Position numbers and translations under genes: made by a program
The notes under the pieces: generated by a model
Seen by the model: only the letters and a program-made list of their open reading frames with translations
Databases searched by the model: none
Told to the model about the DNA's origin: nothing
Shown here: one piece after another, positions 29,497 to 38,871 of the stretch
How positions within the stretch are numbered: the first letter of the stretch is position 1
Layout of the letters: each line of letters opens with the position of its first letter
Assembly: GCF_002563715.1 (NCBI RefSeq)
Contig: NZ_PDJJ01000001.1
Location: forward strand, 2,170,001 to 2,234,000
Reading direction: 5' to 3'
From: Isoptericola jiangsuensis
GTDB taxonomy: Bacteria > Actinomycetota > Actinomycetes > Actinomycetales > Cellulomonadaceae
DNA: 64,000 bases

Positions 29497-30476
29497 CCGC
29501 CGCCACCGCCCGCGCCTACCCGAACATCGCCCTGGTCAAGTACTGGGGCAAGCAGGACGCGGCGCTCAACCTCCCCGCCACCGGCAGCCTCTCGCTGACG
29601 CTGGACGTCTTCCCCACCACGACGACCGTCGAGCTCGTCGACGGCCCCGAGGACGCGTTCTCGCTCAACGGCGCCGTCGCCACCGGCACGCCCGCCGCGC
29701 GCGTCTTCGCGTTCCTCGACCTCGTGCGCGAGCGCGCCGGGTCCACGGCCCGCGCCCGCGTCGAGTCCGTCAACGCCGGCCCCACGGGTGCCGGGCTGGC
29801 GTCGTCGGCCTCCGGCTTCGCCGCCCTCGCGGCCGCCGCGAGCGCCGCGTACGGCCTGCCGCTCGACACGGCGTCGCTCAGCCGCCTGGCGCGGCGCGGC
29901 TCCGGGTCGGCCGCCCGGTCGATCCTGCCCGGGGTGTCGGTGTGGCACGCGGGCGACGACGCGTCGTCGTACGCCGAGCCCGTCGAGGCCCCCGAGCTGG
30001 CGATGGTCGTGGCGACGGTCGACGGCGGCCCGAAGGCCGTGTCCAGCCGCGAGGCGATGAACCGCACGGCCGCGACGTCGCCGTACTACGACGGCTGGGT
30101 CACCTCGACGCGCGAGACCCTCGACGAGATGCTCGCCGCCGCCCGGCGCGGCGACTACACGCGCATGGGCGAGCTGACCGAGCTGTCCGCCCTGCGCATG
30201 CACGCGTCGATCCAGGCCTGCGACCCGCCGGTGCGCTACCTCGTGCCCGCGAGCGTCGCCCTGTTCGACCGCGTGGCCGCGCTGCGCGCCGAGGGCGTCG
30301 AGGCGTACGCGACCGCGGACGCGGGCCCGAACGTCGTGGCGCTGTGCCGGCCCGCCGACCGCGAGGCGGTCGCGGCGGCGCTGCGCGACTCCGGCCTGGC
30401 CGGCGAGGTCACGGTGGCCGGGTCCGGGCCCGGGGTCGAGGTGTCGCAGGCCGAACCCGCCGGGGCCGCCTCGTGA
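29493..30476 (+). CDS. mvaD: Diphosphomevalonate decarboxylase
   Basis: Converts diphosphomevalonate to isopentenyl diphosphate with loss of CO2. Family marks: YPNIALVKYWGKQD near residues 9-22, NLPATGSLSLTLD, the SSASGFAALAAAAS block and ATADAGPNV near the end. 327 residues. Both ends overlap their neighbours by four bases. Confidence 0.95.
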   Translation: MTAATARAYPNIALVKYWGKQDAALNLPATGSLSLTLDVFPTTTTVELVDGPEDAFSLNGAVATGTPAARVFAFLDLVRERAGSTARARVESVNAGPTGAGLASSASGFAALAAAASAAYGLPLDTASLSRLARRGSGSAARSILPGVSVWHAGDDASSYAEPVEAPELAMVVATVDGGPKAVSSREAMNRTAATSPYYDGWVTSTRETLDEMLAAARRGDYTRMGELTELSALRMHASIQACDPPVRYLVPASVALFDRVAALRAEGVEAYATADAGPNVVALCRPADREAVAAALRDSGLAGEVTVAGSGPGVEVSQAEPAGAAS

Positions 30477-31567
30477 TCAGCGTCTCGGCGCCCGGCAAGC
30501 TGTTCGTCGCCGGGGAGTACGCCGTCGTCGAGCCGGGCCAGCCCGCGGTGCTCGTGGCCGTGGACCGCTACCTCACGGTGCACCTGCGGGAGAGCGTCGA
30601 GGCGGGCACCGTGCACTCGCCGGAGTACGGGCGCCTGCCCCTGGTGTGGCGTCGCGACGGCGACGGCGTTGCCATCGACGTCGAGCACCACCCCTACGAC
30701 TACGTCATGTCCGTCATCACCCTGGTGGAGCGGCTGCGGGCCGAGCGGGGCGTCGCACCCCGGTTCTTCGACCTGCGGATCGACAGCCAGCTCGACGACG
30801 CGTCGGGCCGCAAGTTCGGTCTCGGGTCGTCGGCCGCGGTGACGGTCGCGACGGTGCGGGCCCTGGACGGGTTCTACGGTCTGGGCCTGACCCGCCGCGC
30901 GGCGTTCCAGCTGGCGCTGCTCGCCACCGTGCGGGTGGCGCCGACGGCGTCGGGCGGCGACCTCGCGGCGAGCACGTTCGGCGGGTGGATCCGCTACTCG
31001 GCGCCGGACCGCGCGCGGCTGCGCGCCCGGCTCGACGACGGCACGTCGCTGACCACGCTCCTGGCGGACGCCGAGGCCTGGGAGGGACTGAGCCTGCGCC
31101 GCCTCACGCCGCCGGCCGCGCTGCGGCTGCTGGTCGGGTGGACGGGCAGCCCGGCCTCCACGGAGCGGCTGGTGGACCAGGTGCAGCGCCGCCACCGGGC
31201 GGGCGCCTACGACCAGGACGCGTTCCTCGCGGAGTCCCGCGACGCCGTCGACGCCCTCACGGCCGCGCTGGACGCGGGCGACGACGAGGCGGCGGCCGCC
31301 GCGCTGCGGACCGCGCGCGGCGTCATCCGGCGCCTGGGCGCCGCCACCGGCCTCGCCATCGAGACCGACGGGCTGAGCACGCTGGCCGACGTCGCCGAGG
31401 CCGCGGGCGCGGCCGGCAAGTCGTCCGGCGCGGGCGGCGGCGACTGCGGGATCGTGCTCGCCCCCGACACCGCGGACGTCGGCCGGATCATGCAGGGCTG
31501 GGAGGCGCACGACATCCGCCACCTGGCGATCTCCGTGCACCCGGACGCCGGGGGCGTCGATGACTGA
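30473..31567 (+). CDS. pmk: Phosphomevalonate kinase
   Basis: Adds the second phosphate to 5-phosphomevalonate. GHMP kinase starting VISVSAPGKLFVAGEYAVVE, with the ATP loop KFGLGSSAAVTVATV and the C-terminal SSGAGGGDCGIVL. GTG start (30473); 364 residues. It overlaps fni by eight bases. Confidence 0.94.
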   Translation: MISVSAPGKLFVAGEYAVVEPGQPAVLVAVDRYLTVHLRESVEAGTVHSPEYGRLPLVWRRDGDGVAIDVEHHPYDYVMSVITLVERLRAERGVAPRFFDLRIDSQLDDASGRKFGLGSSAAVTVATVRALDGFYGLGLTRRAAFQLALLATVRVAPTASGGDLAASTFGGWIRYSAPDRARLRARLDDGTSLTTLLADAEAWEGLSLRRLTPPAALRLLVGWTGSPASTERLVDQVQRRHRAGAYDQDAFLAESRDAVDALTAALDAGDDEAAAAALRTARGVIRRLGAATGLAIETDGLSTLADVAEAAGAAGKSSGAGGGDCGIVLAPDTADVGRIMQGWEAHDIRHLAISVHPDAGGVDD

Positions 31568-32786
31568 GCCGACCCCGCGGCCGGACGCCGCCGCGTCCTT
31601 CGCCCCGCCGCCGCCCGACCCGGCGCGCGCGGGCCGCAAGGACGAGCACGTGCGGCTCGCCGCCGGGCAGCAGGCCGCCATGGCGGCGGGCGCCGGACCC
31701 CGCAACGACTTCGACGACGTCGAGCTCGTGCACCACGCGCTCGACGGCGTCGACCCCGCCGGCGTCGACCTGGGCACCGACGTCGGCCCGTGGCGCTGGC
31801 CGCTGCCGGTGTACGTCAACGGGATGACGGGCGGCAGCGTCGCGACCGGTCGCCTCAACCGCGCGATCGGCATCGCGGCCCGCGTCACCGGCGTGCCCGT
31901 GGCGACCGGGTCGGTCAGCGCCGGGCTGGACGACGCCGGGGCTCGCGCCACCTTCACGGTGATGCGCGAGGAGAACCCCGACGGGTTCGTCATGGCGAAC
32001 CTCGGCGCCGACCGCACCCCCGACGACGCCGTCCGCGCCGTCGAGATGCTCCGCGCCGACGCCCTGCAGGTGCACCTCAACGCCGCGCAGGAGACGGTGA
32101 TGCCCGAGGGCAGCCGCCGCTTCGACACCTGGGCGCGCAACGTCGCCGCGATCTGCGCGGCCTCCCCCGTGCCCGTGGTCGTCAAGGAGGTCGGCGCCGG
32201 CCTCAGCGGCCGCACCCTGGCGCGGCTCGCCGGGCTCGGCGTCACCGTCGCGGACGTCGGTGGACGCGGCGGCACCGACTTCGTCGGCGTCGAGAACGAC
32301 CGTCGCCCCACCCGCGACCTCGCCTACCTGCGCGGCTGGGGCCAGTCCGCCGTCGTCTGCCTGCTCGACGCCCCCACCGGCGCTCCCCACCTGCTGGCCT
32401 CCGGCGGCGTGCGCACCCCGCTCGACGTCGTGCGCGCCCTCGCGCTCGGCGCCCGCGCCGCCGGGGTCGCCGGCCGGTTCCTGCGCGTCCTCCTGGACGA
32501 CGGCGAACCCCCGCGCGACGCCGCCGCGACCGACCGTGCGGCCGCGCGCCTCGTCGAGGAGATCGAGGTGTGGCGCGACCACCTCGTCGCCCTCCACGGC
32601 CTCCTCGGGGCGCCCACCCCGGCCGACCTCGTCACCACCGACGTCCTCCTGCGGGGTACCGTGCGGGAGACCGCCGCCCTGCGCGGGACCGACGTCGGCG
32701 CCCTCACGCGGCGTTCCGCCGCCCGGCCCGTCCCCGACCTGAACCGCGACCTCACCGCCCGTCACGATGGAGCACCGCATGCCTGA
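31560..32786 (+). CDS. fni: Type 2 isopentenyl-diphosphate delta-isomerase (FMN-dependent)
   Basis: Interconverts IPP and DMAPP using reduced FMN. Visible marks: RKDEHVRLA near the start, VYVNGMTGGS, QVHLNAAQE, VVVKEVGAGLS, and DVGGRGGTDFVGVEN for FMN and metal binding. At 408 residues it is slightly longer than usual because of a hydrophilic N-terminus of about 35 residues. Confidence 0.94.
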   Translation: MTEPTPRPDAAASFAPPPPDPARAGRKDEHVRLAAGQQAAMAAGAGPRNDFDDVELVHHALDGVDPAGVDLGTDVGPWRWPLPVYVNGMTGGSVATGRLNRAIGIAARVTGVPVATGSVSAGLDDAGARATFTVMREENPDGFVMANLGADRTPDDAVRAVEMLRADALQVHLNAAQETVMPEGSRRFDTWARNVAAICAASPVPVVVKEVGAGLSGRTLARLAGLGVTVADVGGRGGTDFVGVENDRRPTRDLAYLRGWGQSAVVCLLDAPTGAPHLLASGGVRTPLDVVRALALGARAAGVAGRFLRVLLDDGEPPRDAAATDRAAARLVEEIEVWRDHLVALHGLLGAPTPADLVTTDVLLRGTVRETAALRGTDVGALTRRSAARPVPDLNRDLTARHDGAPHA

Positions 32787-33834
32787 CACCGTCACCCCGA
32801 TCCCCACCCGCTGGGTCGGGCCGATCCGTGTGAGCGGCAACGCCGTCACCGGGGAGATCGAGGTGCCGCTGGCCACCTACGAGACGCCCCTGTGGCCGTC
32901 CGTGGGCCGTGGCGCCCGCGTGTCGCGCCTCGTCGAGAGCGGCATCACCTGCACCGTCGTCGACGAGCGCATGGCGCGCTCCATCCTGCTCGTCGCCCCC
33001 GACGGCGCCACCGCGTACGCGGCCTCGGTCGACATCAAGGGCCGCCTCGCGGAGCTGCAGGCGCTCGTCACCACGCAGAGCCGGTTCGCGAAGCTCATCG
33101 AGGTGCGCGACGAGATCGTCGGCAACCTGCTGTACCTGCGCCTGGAGTTCACCACCGGCGACGCGTCCGGCCACAACATGGTGACGCAGGCCGCCGACCT
33201 CATCCTGAACCACCTGCTGGCCGCCGACCCGCGGCTCGCCTACGGGTCGGTCTCGGGCAACTTCTGCACCGACAAGAAGGCCAGCGCCGTCAACGGTCTG
33301 CTCGGGCGCGGCAAGAACGTCGTCGCGGAGATCCTCGTCCCCGCCGACCTCGTCACCAAGCAGCTGCGCACCACCGCGGAGCGCGTCGTCGAGCTCAACA
33401 CCCGCAAGAACCTCGTCGGCGGCATCGCGGCCGGCTCGCTGCGGTCCGCGAACGCGCACTACGCGAACATGCTCCTCGCGTTCTACCTCGCCACCGGCCA
33501 GGACGCCGCGAACATCGTCGAGGGCTCCCAGGGCATCACCTACGCCGAGGCCCGCGGCGAGGACCTGTACTTCTCCTGCACGCTGCCGAACCTCATCGTG
33601 GGGACCGTCGGCAACGGCAAGGACCTGCCCGTCGTCGAGGACGCCATGGAGCGCCTCGGCTGCCGGGAGGACCGCGAGCCGGGCGCCAACGCCCGGCGGC
33701 TCGCCGCGCTCATCGCGGCGAGCGTGCTGTGCGGCGAGCTGTCGCTCATGGCCGCGCAGACCAACCCCGGCGAGCTCATGGCCGCGCACCTGCGGCTCGA
33801 GCGTCGCCGCCAGGACGCCGGGAGCGTCGCGTGA
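32779..33834 (+). CDS. hmgR: Hydroxymethylglutaryl-CoA reductase (NADPH)
   Basis: Reduces HMG-CoA to mevalonate. Class I features: VPLATYETPLWPSVGRGARVS near residues 31-51 is given by its ends only, with the FTTGDASGHNMVTQA block (dinucleotide-binding) and GNFCTDKKASAVN. The ATG at 32779 is favoured over one at 32767 because GGAG lies seven bases upstream; 351 residues. It overlaps fni, and its stop overlaps the hmgS start. Confidence 0.95.
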   Translation: MPDTVTPIPTRWVGPIRVSGNAVTGEIEVPLATYETPLWPSVGRGARVSRLVESGITCTVVDERMARSILLVAPDGATAYAASVDIKGRLAELQALVTTQSRFAKLIEVRDEIVGNLLYLRLEFTTGDASGHNMVTQAADLILNHLLAADPRLAYGSVSGNFCTDKKASAVNGLLGRGKNVVAEILVPADLVTKQLRTTAERVVELNTRKNLVGGIAAGSLRSANAHYANMLLAFYLATGQDAANIVEGSQGITYAEARGEDLYFSCTLPNLIVGTVGNGKDLPVVEDAMERLGCREDREPGANARRLAALIAASVLCGELSLMAAQTNPGELMAAHLRLERRRQDAGSVA

Positions 33835-35030
33835 ACACCCTTCCCACCCCCGGCCCGACCCACGAGGCGACGATGATCGGCATCAGCGACCTGTCCCTGG
33901 CCACCGGCCACCACGTGCTCGACCTGGCGCACCTCGCCCAGGCCAACGGCACCGACCCCGCGAAGTACCGGGTCGGCCTCGGCCAGGACGAGATGAGCGT
34001 CCTGGCGCCCGACGAGGACGTCGTCACGCTCGCCGCCGCCGCCGCGCTGCCCGTCGTGCAGCGTCACGGCACCGACCGGATCCGCACCCTGCTGGTCGCC
34101 ACCGAGTCCGGCGTCGACCAGTCGAAGTCCGTCGGCGTGTGGGTCCACCGCCTCCTCGGTCTGCCGTCGTCCGTGCGCACCGTCGAGCTCAAGCAGGCGT
34201 GCTACGGCGGCGCCGCCGCGCTCCAGGCCGCGCTCGGCATCGTCGCGCGCGACCCGCGCCAGCAGGTGCTCGTCGTCGCCACGGACGTCGCCCGCTACGA
34301 CGTCGAGACCGCCGCCGAGCCCACCCAGGGTGCCGGCGCCGTCGCGATGCTCGTCGAGGCCGACCCCGCGCTCGTCGCGATCGACCCCGTGTCCGGCGTG
34401 CACACCTCCGACGTCGACGACTTCTGGCGCCCCAACGACCACGCCTCCGCCGTGGTCGACGGCCGCCTGTCCGTGTCGGCCTACCTCGACGCCCTCACCG
34501 GCGCCTGGGACGACTACCGCGCCCAGGGCGGTCACCCGATCGAGGACATCGCCCGGTTCTGCTACCACCAGCCGTTCACGCGGATGGCGACCAAGGCGCA
34601 CCGCAAGCTCGCCCAGCACACCGGCGTCGACCTGGACGAGGTGCTGCTCGAGCCCACCACCCGCTACAACCGGCGGCTCGGCAACTCCTACACGGCGTCC
34701 CTGTGGGCCGCGCTGACGGCCCTGCTCGACGACCCCACCGACCTGACCGGGGAGCGCATCGCGCTGTTCTCCTACGGCTCCGGCGCCGTCGGGGAGCTCA
34801 TCACCGGCGTCGTGCGCGACGGCTACCGCGCGCACCTGCGCGCCGACGACAACGCCCGCTCCCTCGACGAGCGCAAGCCCGTCGACCTCGCCACGTACCG
34901 TGCCCTGCACGCGGCTGCCGGCGCGCGCGGCAGCGAGGACCACGACGTCCCCGTCTCGACGTCCGCACCGTTCCGGTTCGCCGGGGTGCGCGGCCTCGCC
35001 CGCCGCTACGAGGGCGGCGCGCAGGCCTGA
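33831..35030 (+). CDS. hmgS: Hydroxymethylglutaryl-CoA synthase
   Basis: Condenses acetyl-CoA with acetoacetyl-CoA, the first committed step of the pathway. The nucleophile Cys124 lies in KQACYGG, the acid Glu92 in ATESGVDQSKS and the His in FCYHQPFTRMA. GTG start overlapping hmgR (GTGA); 399 residues. An alternative start at MIGISD (33873) would trim 14 residues. Last gene of the operon; a strong terminator follows. Confidence 0.95.
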   Translation: MNTLPTPGPTHEATMIGISDLSLATGHHVLDLAHLAQANGTDPAKYRVGLGQDEMSVLAPDEDVVTLAAAAALPVVQRHGTDRIRTLLVATESGVDQSKSVGVWVHRLLGLPSSVRTVELKQACYGGAAALQAALGIVARDPRQQVLVVATDVARYDVETAAEPTQGAGAVAMLVEADPALVAIDPVSGVHTSDVDDFWRPNDHASAVVDGRLSVSAYLDALTGAWDDYRAQGGHPIEDIARFCYHQPFTRMATKAHRKLAQHTGVDLDEVLLEPTTRYNRRLGNSYTASLWAALTALLDDPTDLTGERIALFSYGSGAVGELITGVVRDGYRAHLRADDNARSLDERKPVDLATYRALHAAAGARGSEDHDVPVSTSAPFRFAGVRGLARRYEGGAQA

Positions 35031-35042
35031 CGGCCCGTCCGT

Positions 35043-35079
35043 GAAGGGCGCCGGGTGGTGGAACCACCCGGCGCCCTTC
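35043..35079 (+). terminator. Terminator of the mevalonate operon
   Basis: Perfect 17-base arms (GAAGGGCGCCGGGTGGT and complement) with a three-base loop, 13 bases after the hmgS stop. Confidence 0.85.
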
Positions 35080-35169
35080 GTCGTGCCGGGAAGGTGACGG
35101 CGCGTCCGATCCACGTCACCGCGGCGGTCCGCGTGTCGGGCGGGCTCCGGGGATAGCGTGAACCCACGT

Positions 35170-35187
35170 TTGTGAAGCCTTTCACAA
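35170..35187 (+). promoter_or_regulatory. Rex-like operator in front of nrdD
   Basis: TTGTGAAGCCTTTCACAA is a perfect inverted repeat (seven-base arms, four-base centre) matching the actinobacterial Rex site. It ends 14 bases before the nrdD ATG, so a bound protein would block initiation. CRP/FNR-type proteins recognise a related TGTGA-N6-TCACA form and cannot be excluded. Confidence 0.72.
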
Positions 35188-35201
35188 GATAGGGGTCTCG
35201 G

Positions 35202-36989
35202 ATGGGCACGCTGATCGACGCGACGGCCACGGTGCGCGAGTACGTCGAACGGGAGGACTGGCGGGTCGCGGCGAACGCGAACCAGGGCTACTCGCTCGGC
35301 GGGCTGGTGCTCAACGCCGCGGGCAAGACCATCGCGAACTACTGGCTCGACGAGGTGCTGCCGCCGGACCTCGCGACCGCGCACCGCGAGGGCGACGTGC
35401 ACGTGCACGACCTCGACGTGCTGGGCGGCTACTGCGCCGGCTGGTCCTTGCGCCGGCTCCTGTCCGAGGGGTTCGGCGGGGTGCCGGGCGCGGTGACGTC
35501 CCGCCCGCCGAAGCACCTGGGCTCGGCCCTCGGGCAGATCGTCAACTTCTTCGGCACGCTGCAGAACGAGTGGGCGGGCGCCCAGGCGTTCAGCTCGTTC
35601 GACACCCTGCTCGCGCCCTACGTGCACGTCGACGGCCTCACGGCCGAGCAGGTGCACCAGGAGATCCAGGAGTTCGTGCACAACCTCAACGTGCCGTCGC
35701 GGTGGGGCACGCAGACGCCGTTCACGAACCTCACGTTCGACCTGACGTGCCCCGACGACCTCGCGGGCGAGCACCCCGTCGTCGGCGACCGGGTCCTGGA
35801 CGTCACGTACGGCGACCTGCGCCACGAGTCGGACCTCGTCAACCGGGCGTTCGTCGACGTGATGACGGCGGGCGACGCCGCGGGGCGCGTGTTCACGTTC
35901 CCCGTCCCGACGTACAACATCACCGCCGACTTCGACTGGGACTCCCCCGTGGCGGACGCCATCTTCGCGATGACGGCCCGGTACGGGACGCCGTACTTCC
36001 AGAACTTCGTCAGCTCGGACATGAAGCCGGGCGACGTGCGGTCCATGTGCTGCCGGCTCCAGCTCGACCTGCGCGAGCTCCTGGCGCGCGGCAACGGCCT
36101 GTTCGGCTCCGGCGAGCAGACGGGGTCGATCGGGGTGGTCACCCTCAACTGCGCGCGTCTCGGGTACCGGTTCGGCACGGACCGCGCCGCGCTGCTCGCC
36201 GAGGTCGACCGGCTGGTCGACCTGGCCGCGGAAGGCCTGGAGGCGCGGCGCGCGACGGTGCAGGAGCTGATGGACCGCGGCCTGTACCCGTACACGCGCC
36301 GGTACCTCGGCACCCTGGACGCGCACTTCTCGACGATCGGGGTCAACGGCGTCAACGAGATGATCCGCAACGCCACGCAGGACGCCGAGGACATCAGCAC
36401 CTCCTTCGGGCACGCGTTCGCGGTGGCGCTCCTGGAGCACGTCCGCGAGCGCCTCGTGGCGGTCCAGGAACGCACCGGGCACCTGTACAACCTCGAGGCG
36501 ACACCGGCGGAGGGCACGACGTACCGGTTCGCCCGGGCGGACCGCGCCCGGTTCCCCGGCATCCTGCAGGCGGGGTCGGACGCCCAGCCGTACTACACGA
36601 ACTCGACGCAGCTGCCCGTGGGGTTCACGGACGACCCGTTCGAGGCCCTGGCCCGTCAGGACGAGCTCCAGCGGCTCTACACGGGCGGCACGGTGCTGCA
36701 CCTGTACATGGGCGCCGAGATGTCCGACGTGGCGACGTGCAAGGCGCTGGTGCGCCGGGCGCTGGAGAACCACCGGCTGCCGTACCTGACGGTGACGCCG
36801 ACGTTCTCCGTCTGCGCGACCCACGGCTACCTGTCCGGCGAGGTGCCGGCGTGCCCGTCGTGCGGCGCGGACACCGAGGTGTGGACCCGCGTGATGGGCT
36901 ACTTCCGTCCCGTGGCGTCGTTCAACACGGGCAAGCAGGGCGAGCACGCCGAGCGCGTGCCGTTCCGCGAGGCGTTCGTGGGGGTGTGA
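35202..36989 (+). CDS. nrdD: Anaerobic ribonucleoside-triphosphate reductase
   Basis: Makes deoxynucleotides without oxygen by a glycyl radical. 595 residues without an N-terminal ATP cone, so it is shorter than the E. coli enzyme. The C-terminus has a zinc site (CATHGYL followed by CPSCG) and the glycyl-radical region RVMGYFRPVASFNTGKQGE. NVPSRWGTQTPFTNLTFD and the Cys-bearing MKPGDVRSMCCRLQ lie in the barrel. The start follows AGGGG. It precedes its activase by three bases. Its presence implies growth or survival without oxygen. Confidence 0.95.
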   Translation: MGTLIDATATVREYVEREDWRVAANANQGYSLGGLVLNAAGKTIANYWLDEVLPPDLATAHREGDVHVHDLDVLGGYCAGWSLRRLLSEGFGGVPGAVTSRPPKHLGSALGQIVNFFGTLQNEWAGAQAFSSFDTLLAPYVHVDGLTAEQVHQEIQEFVHNLNVPSRWGTQTPFTNLTFDLTCPDDLAGEHPVVGDRVLDVTYGDLRHESDLVNRAFVDVMTAGDAAGRVFTFPVPTYNITADFDWDSPVADAIFAMTARYGTPYFQNFVSSDMKPGDVRSMCCRLQLDLRELLARGNGLFGSGEQTGSIGVVTLNCARLGYRFGTDRAALLAEVDRLVDLAAEGLEARRATVQELMDRGLYPYTRRYLGTLDAHFSTIGVNGVNEMIRNATQDAEDISTSFGHAFAVALLEHVRERLVAVQERTGHLYNLEATPAEGTTYRFARADRARFPGILQAGSDAQPYYTNSTQLPVGFTDDPFEALARQDELQRLYTGGTVLHLYMGAEMSDVATCKALVRRALENHRLPYLTVTPTFSVCATHGYLSGEVPACPSCGADTEVWTRVMGYFRPVASFNTGKQGEHAERVPFREAFVGV

Positions 36990-36992
36990 GCG

Positions 36993-37694
36993 GTGCCGAC
37001 ACGTCAGTCCCCGCCGCTGCGCCTGGCAGGGTTCGTCCCCTTCTCCCCCGTGGACCGGCCCGGTCGGCTGGTCGCGACGGCGTTCACGCAGGGCTGCCCG
37101 TGGCGGTGCACGTACTGCCACAACCCGTCGTTGCAGGAGGTGCGGCGCCCACCCGGTGCGACGTGGCAGGAGGTGCTCGACCACCTGGGCCGACGTCGCG
37201 GGCTGCTCGACGGGCTGGTGGTGTCCGGTGGCGAGCCCACGCTGCAGCCGGGCCTGCCCGACGCGTGCCGGGACGTGCACGACCTCGGGCTGGAGGTCGG
37301 TCTGCACACGGGTGGGGCGTGGCCGGACCGGCTGGCCCGGGTGCTGCCGCACGTGGACTGGGTGGCGCTCGACATCAAGGCGCCGCCGCGGCGGTACGCG
37401 CGGGTGACGGGCGCCGGTCCCTCGGGGGCGGCGGCCTGGCGGTCGCTCGGCCTCGTGCTGGCGTCGGGCGTGGACCACGAGGTCCGCACGACGGTCGACC
37501 CGACGGTGCACTCGCGCGAGGACGTCCTGGCGATCGGTGCGTGGCTGACCGGTGCCGGCGTGGAGCGGTGGGTGCTCCAGGAGGCGCGACCGGACGGCGC
37601 CGACCCGCTGTGGGCGCGTCGGCTGCGGGGTCGCCGGCTCGCCGACGTGCTGCGCGACGACGACCTGCCCGGCGTGGAGCGCCGGGTGGCGTGA
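36993..37694 (+). CDS. nrdG: Anaerobic ribonucleotide reductase activating enzyme (radical SAM)
   Basis: Uses a 4Fe-4S cluster and S-adenosylmethionine to put the radical on NrdD. The cluster motif CPWRCTYCHN begins near residue 35, and VVSGGEPTLQPGL is the SAM-binding GGE. 233 residues, close to the NrdG2 branch. GTG start three bases after nrdD. Confidence 0.94.
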   Translation: MPTRQSPPLRLAGFVPFSPVDRPGRLVATAFTQGCPWRCTYCHNPSLQEVRRPPGATWQEVLDHLGRRRGLLDGLVVSGGEPTLQPGLPDACRDVHDLGLEVGLHTGGAWPDRLARVLPHVDWVALDIKAPPRRYARVTGAGPSGAAAWRSLGLVLASGVDHEVRTTVDPTVHSREDVLAIGAWLTGAGVERWVLQEARPDGADPLWARRLRGRRLADVLRDDDLPGVERRVA

Positions 37695-37695
37695 A

Positions 37696-37723
37696 GGGCG
37701 GGGCCGGTCGCCCGGCCCCGCCC
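37696..37723. terminator. Bidirectional terminator between nrdG and rpmJ
   Basis: Arms GGGCGGGGCCGG and its complement around a TCGC loop, lying between two convergent genes. Confidence 0.75.
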
Positions 37724-37730
37724 CTCGCGG

Positions 37731-37853
37731 TCAGCCCTGACGGGCCTTGAACCGCGGGTTCTGCTTGTTGATGACGTAGGTCCGGCCGCGGCGGCGGACG
37801 ACCTTGGAGCCGGGCGCGAGCTTGAGCGACCGCAGCGAGGAGCGCACCTTCAT
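37731..37853 (-). CDS. rpmJ: Ribosomal protein L36, zinc-free paralogue
   Basis: 40 residues: [20 protein letters not shown] followed by [20 protein letters not shown]. It lacks the Cys/His zinc ligands of the standard L36 and so belongs to the C-minus type made when zinc is scarce. It overlaps the L31 gene by four bases and is the last gene of the zinc-starvation ribosomal operon. Confidence 0.93.
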   Translation of the reverse strand: MKVRSSLRSLKLAPGSKVVRRRGRTYVINKQNPRFKARQG

Positions 37854-38131
37854 CGCGCGGACCTCGTCCCGTAGCGCTGGTTGAACTTCTCCACGCGTCC
37901 GGCCGTGTCGACGACGCGGGCGCTGCCGGTCCAGAACGGGTGGGACGCGCTGGAGATCTCGACGTCGACGACGGGGTAGGTGCGCCCGTCCTCCCACTCG
38001 ACGGTGCGGGTCGGCACGCCGGGGCCGGAGGGGGTGCTCCCGGCCAGGGTGGACCGGGTGAGGAACGCGAACCCGGCGGCGGCGTCGCGGAACACGACGG
38101 GGCCGTAGGCGGGGTGGATGGTCTTCTTCAT
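37850..38131 (-). CDS. rpmE2: Ribosomal protein L31, type B (zinc-free)
   Basis: 93 residues starting [20 protein letters not shown], with [21 protein letters not shown] typical of type B L31 (shown by segments). No CxxC is present. Replaces the zinc-binding L31 under zinc limitation. Confidence 0.93.
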   Translation of the reverse strand: MKKTIHPAYGPVVFRDAAAGFAFLTRSTLAGSTPSGPGVPTRTVEWEDGRTYPVVDVEISSASHPFWTGSARVVDTAGRVEKFNQRYGTRSAR

Positions 38132-38141
38132 GGTCTCTCCT

Positions 38142-38447
38142 TCACCAGCTGGACGTGGTGACGCCCGGCAGCTCGCCCCGGTGCGCCATCGCCCGGAGCC
38201 GGAGGCGGGACAGCCCGAACGTGCGGTGGTAGCCGCGCGGGCGGCCGTCGACGACGTCGCGGTGGCGCAGGCGGACCCGGCTCGCGTCGCGGGGCTGGCG
38301 CTGCAGCGCCATGACGGCGGCGGCGCGCTCCTCGGGCGAGGACGTCGGGGACGCGACGATCTTCTTGAGGACGGCGCGCCGTGCGGCGTGCCGTGCGACG
38401 ACCTCGGCACGGCGGGCGTTCGCCGCGATCTTCGAGCTCTTGGCCAT
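38142..38447 (-). CDS. rpsN: Ribosomal protein S14, zinc-free type
   Basis: 101 residues, [20 protein letters not shown], with [19 protein letters not shown] and no zinc-finger cysteines. The long C-minus form of S14, placed between L31 and L33. The ATG shares one base with the L33 stop. Confidence 0.93.
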   Translation of the reverse strand: MAKSSKIAANARRAEVVARHAARRAVLKKIVASPTSSPEERAAAVMALQRQPRDASRVRLRHRDVVDGRPRGYHRTFGLSRLRLRAMAHRGELPGVTTSSW

Positions 38448-38611
38448 CAGCGCTCCTCGCGGAAGTCGACGTGGCGGCGGGCGACGCGGTCGTACTTCGT
38501 GAGCACGAGCCGGTCGGGGTCGTTGCGGCGGTTCTTGCGGGTCACGTAGGTGACGCCGGTACCGGCCGTCGAGCGGAGCTTGACGATCGGGCGGAGGTCG
38601 TTGCGGGCCAT
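38447..38611 (-). CDS. rpmG: Ribosomal protein L33, zinc-free type
   Basis: 54 residues, [20 protein letters not shown] followed by [21 protein letters not shown]. The two CxxC pairs of the zinc form are absent. It is too short to be obvious without its neighbours. Confidence 0.92.
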   Translation of the reverse strand: MARNDLRPIVKLRSTAGTGVTYVTRKNRRNDPDRLVLTKYDRVARRHVDFREER

Positions 38612-38847
38612 CAGACCTTCTCTCCTCGGGCGTGGATGCGGGCGACGACGACGTCGATGCCGTGACGGTCGATCGTGCGGATTCCCCGCGCGCTGACGCG
38701 CAGGGTGACGTGGCGCCCCAGGCTGGGTACCCGGTAGCGCTTGGACTGGATGTTCGGGTCCCAGCGGCGCTTGGTGCGCACGTGGGACCGGGAGACGGAG
38801 TGGCCGAACCCCGGGACGGTCCCCAGGACCTGGCATCGGGCGGACAT
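38611..38847 (-). CDS. rpmB: Ribosomal protein L28, zinc-free type
   Basis: 78 residues, [20 protein letters not shown] then [13 protein letters not shown], first gene of the five-gene operon. Only one cysteine remains, so it cannot form the usual zinc site. A Zur-like palindrome lies 25 bases upstream. Confidence 0.92.
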   Translation of the reverse strand: MSARCQVLGTVPGFGHSVSRSHVRTKRRWDPNIQSKRYRVPSLGRHVTLRVSARGIRTIDRHGIDVVVARIHARGEKV

Positions 38848-38871
38848 GGCGCCCCCTTCTGTCGCTGCTGT

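Noticed and set aside
33540-37511. 1323-codon minus-strand frame across hmgS, nrdD and nrdG
   Set aside because: Antisense shadow of three well-supported plus-strand genes.
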